From Candidatus Binatia bacterium (GTDB lineage: Bacteria > Desulfobacterota > Binatia > UBA9968), in assembly GCA_036504975.1 (NCBI GenBank), contig DASXUF010000108.1, positions 1 to 44,703 on the forward strand: 44,703 nucleotides of DNA, in the 5' to 3' direction. The notes under the pieces are model-generated. The model had not been told where the DNA came from. It saw only the letters and a program-made list of their open reading frames with translations, and made no database searches. Every line of letters starts with the position of its first letter. Positions within the stretch are counted from its first letter, which is position 1. Both the position numbers and the translations under genes were made by a program. Of this stretch, positions 39,463-44,703 are shown piece by piece.

Positions 39463-40626
39463 ATGAATTTTAACCTGCCCGAAGAGCTTCAGGTCCTCAA
39501 GCAGACCGTTCGGCGCTTCGTCGATAGCGAGCTGATCCCGCTCGAGCGCGAGTACCGGCACGACGGCGAGGGGCCGATGCCGGAGCACCTGCTCAAGCCG
39601 CTGCAAGAAAAAGCTAAAAGCATGGGGTTGTGGCTGCTCGACGTCCCCGCCGAGCACGGCGGCGCGGGCCTCGGGTTGCTCGCCCGATGCGTGATTCACG
39701 AGGAACTCTCACGGAGCGCAGCGCTCCCTTTTCGCGGCCAGGAGCTCTTCGGACCCGAGGTGAGGCCGGTCCTATTTCATTGCAACGGGGAACAGAGAGA
39801 GCGGTTTCTCATGCCGGTGCTGAAGGGCGAGATGCGCGTGTGTTTCGCTCAGACCGAGCCGGACGCCGGCAGCGATCCCGCAAGCATGCAAACGCGCGCG
39901 GTGCGCGACGGCGGCGACTTTATCCTCAGCGGAACCAAGCGCTTCATCACCGGCGCCGGCCGCGCGGATTACGCGCAGGTCATGGCGGTTACTGACGCCG
40001 AAAAGAGGGCGCGCGGCGGCGTGACTTGTTTCATGGTGAACTTGAAAAGTCCCGGCGTGTTGCTCGATCGCCAATGGCCGACGATGATGGGCGACGCGCC
40101 GTGGCAGATCGTGTTCGACGACGTTCGCGTTCCCGCGGCGAACGTCATCGGCGAAGTGGGCGGCGGCTTTTCGCTCGCGCAGCAGTGGATTCAGGAAGGT
40201 AGGATCAAGGGGCACGGCGCTCGTCTGCTGGGAATCGCCACTCGCGCTTTGGAGATGATGATCGACTACTCGCGTCACCGTGTTACTTTCGGACGGCCAT
40301 TGGCGGAGCGGCAGGCGGTGCAGTTCATGATCGCGGACTCCGCGACCGAGCTGCACGCGGCGCGCCTCATGGTTTACGAGTGCGCTTGGCGCCACGATCG
40401 CGGCGAGGACGTGAGAAATCTATCGTACATGGTCAAGATCACCTGCACCGAGATGGCGAGCCGTGTGGTGGATCGCTCTATCCAGGTGCACGGCGGCGTC
40501 GGGCTGACCAAGGAGCTGCCGCTGGAATGGTGGTACCGCCAGATCCGCAGCACGCGCATCACCGAAGGCGCAACCGAAGTTCTCCGCTGGCGGCTCGCGC
40601 AGAACATTATAAAAGGCCGGAGTTGA
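39463..40626 (+). CDS. Acyl-CoA dehydrogenase
   Basis: This 387-residue FAD enzyme introduces a trans-2 double bond into an acyl-CoA and passes electrons to ETF. Domains: an N-terminal helical domain (~1-120), a beta-barrel with FAQTEPDAGSDPASMQTRAV and LSGTKRFITGAGRADYAQVM, and a C-terminal helical domain with YSRHRVTFGRPLAERQAVQF and SIQVHGGVGLTKELPLEWWY. The catalytic Glu is in RITEGATEVLRWRL near residue 375. GLLGIATRAL-type helix and the Arg-rich CoA region are normal. Substrate length cannot be read. The start is ATG 39463 (or GTG 39457); neither has a clear ribosome site. It is followed by a REPIN-like repeat, then a binding-protein gene on the same strand. Confidence 0.93.
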   Translation: MNFNLPEELQVLKQTVRRFVDSELIPLEREYRHDGEGPMPEHLLKPLQEKAKSMGLWLLDVPAEHGGAGLGLLARCVIHEELSRSAALPFRGQELFGPEVRPVLFHCNGEQRERFLMPVLKGEMRVCFAQTEPDAGSDPASMQTRAVRDGGDFILSGTKRFITGAGRADYAQVMAVTDAEKRARGGVTCFMVNLKSPGVLLDRQWPTMMGDAPWQIVFDDVRVPAANVIGEVGGGFSLAQQWIQEGRIKGHGARLLGIATRALEMMIDYSRHRVTFGRPLAERQAVQFMIADSATELHAARLMVYECAWRHDRGEDVRNLSYMVKITCTEMASRVVDRSIQVHGGVGLTKELPLEWWYRQIRSTRITEGATEVLRWRLAQNIIKGRS

Positions 40627-40728
40627 CCCTCACCCTTTCCCTCTCCCACATCGTGGGAGAGAGGGTACACATAGGGGTGACCGCTCGGTTTATTCCCCTC
40701 TCCCTTTGGGAGAGGGCTAGGGTGAGGG
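40627..40728. repeat. REPIN-like doublet (two REP-like hairpins, tails outward)
   Basis: It begins right after the acyl-CoA dehydrogenase stop. The left part is tail CCCTCACCCT (40627-40636) plus a hairpin, CTCTCCCAC (40641-40649) and GTGGGAGAG (40653-40661) around ATC. The right part is a hairpin, CCCTCTCCC (40696-40704) and GGGAGAGGG (40708-40716) around TTT, then the tail AGGGTGAGGG (40719-40728). The two halves are inverted, 34 bp apart, with tails facing outward. The units match the repeats around the DUF559 gene at 31135 and 31503, but there the tails face inward. Confidence 0.9.
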
Positions 40729-40747
40729 GTGAAGGAACACGGAGGAT

Positions 40748-41653
40748 ATGGCTGAGATCAGTTTGATCGCCGGATACGCGACGATCGGGCAAGGCGCGGG
40801 CCCCATGATCGTCACCGAGCGCGCCGGACTGTTCGCCAAACACGGCCTCGACGTGAAGACGCGTTTGATGGACGGCGCCAGGGGCGTGGTCAAAGGACTC
40901 ATGGACGGCGCGATTCAGTTTGGAAATCTGGCGGCGCCGGCTCTTTTACGAGCCGATCTTCAGGAGGGCGCGGATCTTGTCTTTCTCACAGGAGGCATCA
41001 ACCAGCAGTTCCTGGTGGGCCGGCCGGGGATCAAGGATCGCAAACAGCTCAGCGGCGCGAGCATAGGCCTCATGGGAGACCGAGGATTGAACGACGTGCT
41101 GGTTCACTTTGTCATCGACCGACTGCACAAGAGCGGCGTTCATCCGGTCCGGTTTACCTGGGTGCAGAGCGAGGGGATAGAAGGAATCGCCGCGCTCATC
41201 GCCGGACGGTGCGATGCGATGGTTTTAACCCCGCCGCACGCGGTCGAGGCGAAGCGGCGGGGCTGCGTCTTCCTCGTGGATTTCGCCGAGTTCGGCCTGA
41301 ACTACGCCCTGGGCGGCATCGCCGCGCGCCGGCGCACGGTTCGCAAAGAGACGGAGACCGTGCGCAAATTCATCAAGGCATACGTCGAGGGGCTGCACCG
41401 CTACCGCACCGACCGGCAGTTCACGGTGAAAATCCAGCAGGAATATAGCAGGATCAAGGACCGGAGCGTCGCGGAAGAAACCTACGATCTCACGCAGCCG
41501 GGGATGCCGGAGATTCCTTACCCGGTCGCGCCGGCGTTGGCCATCGCGCTCAAGGTGATGACCAAAGACTTGCCGGCCGCGGCCAAGGCCGACCCTGAGC
41601 GCTTCATCGACGATCGCTTTATCAGAGAGCTGGCAAATTCAGCGCCCACCTGA
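40748..41653 (+). CDS. NMT1/THI5-like substrate-binding protein without signal peptide
   Basis: This 301-residue protein has the fold of nitrate/sulfonate/thiamine-precursor binding proteins: IVTERAGLFAKHGLDVKTRL, KGLMDGAIQFGNLAAPALLR, ALIAGRCDAMVLTPPHAVEA and VRKFIKAYVEGLHRYRTDRQ. Relatives normally have a signal peptide. Here MAEISLIAGYATIGQGAGPM starts directly with the first beta strand and no hydrophobic export signal exists upstream in frame. A cytoplasmic role (a soluble enzyme-like or sensor protein) is therefore possible. GGAGG lies before ATG 40748. The gene follows the acyl-CoA dehydrogenase on the same strand across the repeat. Its 3' end overlaps the convergent C26 hydrolase gene by 15 bp. 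Confidence 0.82.
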   Translation: MAEISLIAGYATIGQGAGPMIVTERAGLFAKHGLDVKTRLMDGARGVVKGLMDGAIQFGNLAAPALLRADLQEGADLVFLTGGINQQFLVGRPGIKDRKQLSGASIGLMGDRGLNDVLVHFVIDRLHKSGVHPVRFTWVQSEGIEGIAALIAGRCDAMVLTPPHAVEAKRRGCVFLVDFAEFGLNYALGGIAARRRTVRKETETVRKFIKAYVEGLHRYRTDRQFTVKIQQEYSRIKDRSVAEETYDLTQPGMPEIPYPVAPALAIALKVMTKDLPAAAKADPERFIDDRFIRELANSAPT

Positions 41654-42406
41654 CCTGCAGGCCGATACCAGGGCGGAGAAGATTTTTCTCTGCGCTTGAT
41701 CTCTTTGGACCAAGAACTCCGGATGCCACTGGACGCCGAGCACGAAGGTGTGCTTGCGGCTTTCGATGCCTTCGACGACCTGGTCTTCCGCGGCGGCGTT
41801 GACGATCAACCCCTTGCCGAGCTTCTTCACGGCCTGATGATGCGTGGTGTTGACCTCTAGGGATTCGCGCCCGACGATCTTCCTGAGCTTGGTTCCTTTG
41901 ACGATGGTTACCAAGTGCCCGCCGCTCTCTTTTAGAGATCCCCGCTCATGCTGTGCGGCGCCGGCGACCTGGCTTTTTATGTCCTGGTAGAGCGAGCCGC
42001 CGAGCGCGACGTTGATCGCCTGTGCGCCGCCGCATACTCCCAGAATGGGCATGTCTCGCTCCAGAGCGAGATCGATCAACCCAAGCTCGAACCGCGTCCG
42101 TTCCTCCACGATATTTCTCATTCCTTTGATCGGTTCCTCGCCATAAAGCTTTGGATTGATGTCGAAATTTCCACCACTGACGATGAGACCATCCAGACTT
42201 TCGATCGCTCTTCGCATGCTCGCCAGCGCGGGCAAGATGGGGAGAACCAGCGGGACTGCTCCCGCCTCCTGGACCGCGCGCGAGTAACGTTCCTGAAGCA
42301 CAATCAATGGCTCCGCTTTGTTTCCCGGCCGCGGCGTGGCTCGACTTCGCTCGCCACCGACATCCGGCGTGATCCCGATCAGCGGAAGGTCTCTGCGTGG
42401 CTTCAC
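41639..42406 (-). CDS. Class I glutamine amidotransferase-like hydrolase (peptidase C26, PuuD-like)
   Basis: This 255-residue protein resembles gamma-glutamyl-gamma-aminobutyrate hydrolase (PuuD). It has PLIGITPDVGG at the start, GLIVSGGNFDINPKLYGEEP, the nucleophile Cys125 in MPILGVCGGAQAINVALGGS, and the catalytic His-Glu pair in LGVQWHPEFL. It would cleave gamma-glutamyl amides in the cytoplasm. The start is GTG 42406, whose bases GTGA overlap the stop of the transglycosylase gene, so translation is coupled. Its stop overlaps the convergent binding-protein gene. The substrate here may be a cell-wall or polyamine derivative, but that is only a guess. Confidence 0.9.
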   Translation of the reverse strand: MKPRRDLPLIGITPDVGGERSRATPRPGNKAEPLIVLQERYSRAVQEAGAVPLVLPILPALASMRRAIESLDGLIVSGGNFDINPKLYGEEPIKGMRNIVEERTRFELGLIDLALERDMPILGVCGGAQAINVALGGSLYQDIKSQVAGAAQHERGSLKESGGHLVTIVKGTKLRKIVGRESLEVNTTHHQAVKKLGKGLIVNAAAEDQVVEGIESRKHTFVLGVQWHPEFLVQRDQAQRKIFSALVSACRSGGR

Positions 42407-44448
42407 TTGTTCTCGCCGTAGAGAGTTCGATACACCCTGAGGTTCCTGAGCACGAGCTTCACGTAGAGCTGCGTCTCAGGATAAGGAATCCGCTCGATGA
42501 ACTCGTCGTCGTCGGCCGCGGCGAGCTGCGTTTCCCAGCGCGAGACGGCGTTCTCGCCCGCGTTGTAGGCGGCGATCGCCTTGATGAGGCTGTTCGAGTA
42601 CTTCTGGAGCAGCTCTTTCAAGTGGTGGATTCCCAGCGCGAGGTTGACCTCGGGCTCGAAGAGCTTCTCGCGCGGCGGCGGAGGCAAGCTCGCCCGCGCT
42701 GCGGTCCGGGTCGCGGTCGAGTGAAGAAGCTGCATCAATCCAATCGCCGCCGCCGGAGAAACCGCTTTGGGATCGAAGAGGCTCTCCTGGCGAATCAGCG
42801 ACACGACAAGGTGCGGATCGATGCCGTTTTCTTTGGCGAGTTTTTGCACCATGTCCCAGTAAGCCAGCGGATAGCGGTAGCGCGCCAGCTCTTCGGACGA
42901 GCGCGGAAACTGCACTTGATGGGCGAGAGCCACGCTGCGCGCGTAGCCGCCGTTGCGGGCGTACTCGCGCATGAGCAGCAAGCGGAGCGATAATTCTTCC
43001 GCGCCGAGAGTTTTTACTTCGTCCAACTCGGCCACGGCCTGCGCATTCATCGCCAACTCCGAAAGCTCCTGGGCCCGGGAAAAATGAAACGATTGCGAAG
43101 GCGTGAGCGGCGGCGGTGTGATGGTCGCGATCGTGGGCTCGGCCGGTTTCTTCTCTTCGACGGCGCCGCCGAGACGCTGAAGCCAGCCGGCGGCCGCGCC
43201 TCTATAGTAGGTCTCTTCCGGATCGCGGAGGACGGCGAGAAAGAGCTGCTTGGCTTCCTCTTTCTGCTCCATCCTCGCCGCGGTCCGGGCCTGCCAGTAG
43301 AGCGCCGCGGCGCGCCAGCGCGTGTTGTTCTTGCCGGAGGCGATCCGCTTGAAGGCGGCGTTGGCGTTTTTATCGTCTTTTCTCAAGTAGTAGATCCATG
43401 CCGCGCGCCATGCGGCGTCTTCGCGCGGCTGGCCGTCTCCGGGTTTCTTCGCCAGGCTTTGATAAGCGGCCAGTGCCTCGTCCTGCTTGCCTTCAGACTC
43501 ATAGATGCGCGCGGAGGCGTACTCGGCGTAATCGACTAAAGAGCTTTTCGGGTAACGCTCGCGCAGGCGTTTGAAATATTCCAGCGCCTTGGCGTCGTCG
43601 TCGCGATTCCAATGATTCATCGCGAGCTGGTTCAGCGCCGCCGGCGCTTCGGCGCTCTCGGGATAGCGCTGCGCGATCTCGACGAGGAGGGGATTGGCTT
43701 CGTCCCGCTTCCGCTGCGCGCGATAAACGTTTGCCAGCGCGGCGAGGACCCGCGGACGGGAAGTATTCTTGGACGTTTGCTCCAAAACCTTGCGATATAA
43801 TTTCTCGGCCTCCGAATAGACCTGCTCGCGCGCCAGCAACTCGCCCTCGGCGAGCAACGCCTCCGGCGTCGTCAAGCCGAAAAGATCGGGGGATTTTTCC
43901 CGCAAGGCGGCGACCGCCTTCCGCGCCGCTGCGGCCGGAGACGAGAGGGGAGAGGCGCGCCGCAATTCCTGATACGTGGAGTAAGCGCGCTTCGCATCCC
44001 CGAGCGCCTCGTGCGCCCGGCCCAGGAGATAGGCGGCTTCATCGGAGATTTCATTCTTGGAGCGCTGGGAACGGAGCTCCCGGCAAAGCTCGATCGCCTC
44101 GGCGTAGCTTTTCTCCGCTATGGCCAGTCTCGCCAGTTCGAGCCCGGCAGGCTGGGCCCATATGCTGTCGGGAAATTTCCGCTGAAGCTTGGAAAAATAT
44201 TGCCGCGCCGACGAAATGTTTTCGCTCTTGGCCGCGATCAGGCCGAGATGGTAGAGGCTGTAATCCTCCAGGGTAAAAGCCTTGTCCAGCGTGCGAAGGA
44301 GCAGCTCTTCGGCCGGCCGCGACTCGCCTTTGGCGAAAAGATTGTAAGCCTTCAGAAAAACGTCGCGGGGTTTTTCCTCTTGAGCATGGCTTGGGGAAAG
44401 AACGAAAAGCAAAGCGAGAGCGAGTAGGGAGATGAGGAGCTTTCGCAT
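42403..44448 (-). CDS. slt: Soluble lytic murein transglycosylase (Slt-type) with helical repeats
   Basis: This 681-residue periplasmic enzyme cleaves the glycan strand of peptidoglycan with 1,6-anhydro ends. A signal peptide (LLISLLALALLFVLSPSHAQ) is followed by about 480 residues of TPR-like superhelix (repeats such as EALAAYQSLAKKPGDGQPRE and ALEYFKRLRERYPKSSLVDY). A C-terminal SLT domain follows, with LVVSLIRQESLFDPKAVSPA (catalytic Glu555), GLMQLLHSTATRTA and IAAYNAGENAVSRW. The start is set at ATG 44448 because it yields a normal signal peptide; ATG 44478 adds ten residues. Neither has a good ribosome site. The gene is the first of an operon with the C26 hydrolase. Confidence 0.93.
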   Translation of the reverse strand: MRKLLISLLALALLFVLSPSHAQEEKPRDVFLKAYNLFAKGESRPAEELLLRTLDKAFTLEDYSLYHLGLIAAKSENISSARQYFSKLQRKFPDSIWAQPAGLELARLAIAEKSYAEAIELCRELRSQRSKNEISDEAAYLLGRAHEALGDAKRAYSTYQELRRASPLSSPAAAARKAVAALREKSPDLFGLTTPEALLAEGELLAREQVYSEAEKLYRKVLEQTSKNTSRPRVLAALANVYRAQRKRDEANPLLVEIAQRYPESAEAPAALNQLAMNHWNRDDDAKALEYFKRLRERYPKSSLVDYAEYASARIYESEGKQDEALAAYQSLAKKPGDGQPREDAAWRAAWIYYLRKDDKNANAAFKRIASGKNNTRWRAAALYWQARTAARMEQKEEAKQLFLAVLRDPEETYYRGAAAGWLQRLGGAVEEKKPAEPTIATITPPPLTPSQSFHFSRAQELSELAMNAQAVAELDEVKTLGAEELSLRLLLMREYARNGGYARSVALAHQVQFPRSSEELARYRYPLAYWDMVQKLAKENGIDPHLVVSLIRQESLFDPKAVSPAAAIGLMQLLHSTATRTAARASLPPPPREKLFEPEVNLALGIHHLKELLQKYSNSLIKAIAAYNAGENAVSRWETQLAAADDDEFIERIPYPETQLYVKLVLRNLRVYRTLYGENK

Positions 44449-44501
44449 GAGTTGAAACAAAGTGTAACGGAGGCGCATCAGAGATTCAACCTGGCGAGTT
44501 T

Positions 44502-44534
44502 CCGTTCACCCTTCGACACGCTCAGGGCGAACGG
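44502..44534. repeat. Dispersed palindrome, CTTCGACACGCTCAGGG class
   Basis: The arms CCGTTCACCCT (44502-44512) and AGGGCGAACGG (44524-44534) pair over 11 bp with one G-T, around the core TCGACACGCTC. This is a very common bacterial dispersed palindrome and lies upstream of the transglycosylase gene. Confidence 0.75.
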
Positions 44535-44575
44535 TAAAACTTCCAAATGGCCTATTAAATTTCCGTTCGTGCTGA

Positions 44576-44614
44576 TCCCTCGACAAGCTCGGGACTAAAG
44601 GCGATGTCGAGGGA
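44576..44614. repeat. Dispersed palindrome upstream of slt, second copy
   Basis: TCCCTCGACA (44576-44585) and TGTCGAGGGA (44605-44614) are perfect 10-bp arms. The following bases to about 44650 (CTGTCCTGAGCAAAGCCGAA and GGGTCGAAGCACGG) continue the same repeat family. No gene is visible from 44449 to the end of the window. Confidence 0.65.
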
Positions 44615-44703
44615 GCCTGTCCTGAGCAAAGCCGAAGGGTCGAAGCACGGCATTCTTGCTTTTAAAAGCGGCTGGGATATAGAATCGCCTCGATCGCAAA
44701 TTA

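Overview
The window is a GC-rich (about 60% by eye) chromosomal segment from a Gram-negative-type bacterium. The Gram-negative reading rests on lipoprotein-sorting-type ABC components, a periplasmic lytic transglycosylase and many exported solute-binding proteins. The gene mix is a tripartite tricarboxylate transporter (TTT), several unrelated orphan solute-binding proteins, ornithine cyclodeaminase and ACMSD-like amidohydrolase genes, DUF309, and many short dispersed palindromes. It resembles uncultured soil or subsurface lineages (Methylomirabilota/Rokubacteria, Binatota or 'deltaproteobacterial' bins). This is inference; no rRNA, tRNA or marker gene in the window fixes the taxon. I saw no CRISPR array, prophage, transposase or tRNA.

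Layout. 1-1.6 kb: the 3' end of a coiled-coil protein built from 68-residue tandem repeats, and convergent to it a small coiled-coil protein with a Cys/His cluster. 1.8-6.6 kb: alpha-glucan phosphorylase, a CbpA/CbpM-type J-protein pair and an MFS transporter. 6.7-10.1 kb: an ornithine-cyclodeaminase-family enzyme, nadA behind a promoter carrying two similar palindromes, and a three-gene DsrE-like operon. 10.2-14.7 kb: a GH15 glucoamylase, a small unknown, an RlmD/TrmA-type RNA methyltransferase and a DUF309 protein. 15.2-22.0 kb: a LolD/MacB-type ABC exporter on the plus strand, then an operon of MFS transporter, ABC ATPase and ABC-2 permease on the minus strand. Between them is an AT-richer gap with a possible 39-residue membrane protein.

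22.4-24.3 kb: NAD-type isocitrate dehydrogenase, a tautomerase and an MscL with a C-terminal zinc ribbon. 24.3-30.9 kb: one long minus-strand operon of tctB, two tandem tctC/Bug binding proteins, tctA, an ACMSD-like amidohydrolase and an M24-fold protein that lacks most metal ligands. It looks like an uptake-and-degradation unit for an unknown carboxylate. 31.1-33.6 kb: a frameshifted DUF559 nuclease gene between two REP-like hairpins, then two orphan binding proteins. 33.7-36.5 kb: an exported cupin and a divergent glycosyltransferase pair (GT2/GT4).

36.5-40.6 kb: a broken cytochrome c beside a sorbosone-dehydrogenase-type quinoprotein, a hydratase/lyase very like feruloyl-CoA hydratase/lyase, and an acyl-CoA dehydrogenase. 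40.6-44.7 kb: a REPIN-like doublet, a binding protein with no signal peptide, a class I amidotransferase-like hydrolase overlapping an Slt-type lytic transglycosylase, and more palindromic repeats.

The most unusual signals are four. First, REP-like hairpins face inward around the dead DUF559 nuclease, and the same element occurs 9 kb away in the opposite, outward-facing doublet arrangement. Second, two similar palindromes about two helical turns apart sit on the nadA promoter. Third, the DsrE-like trio has no DsrC/TusE partner in view. Fourth, the TTT operon carries two binding proteins and an apparent pseudo-peptidase.
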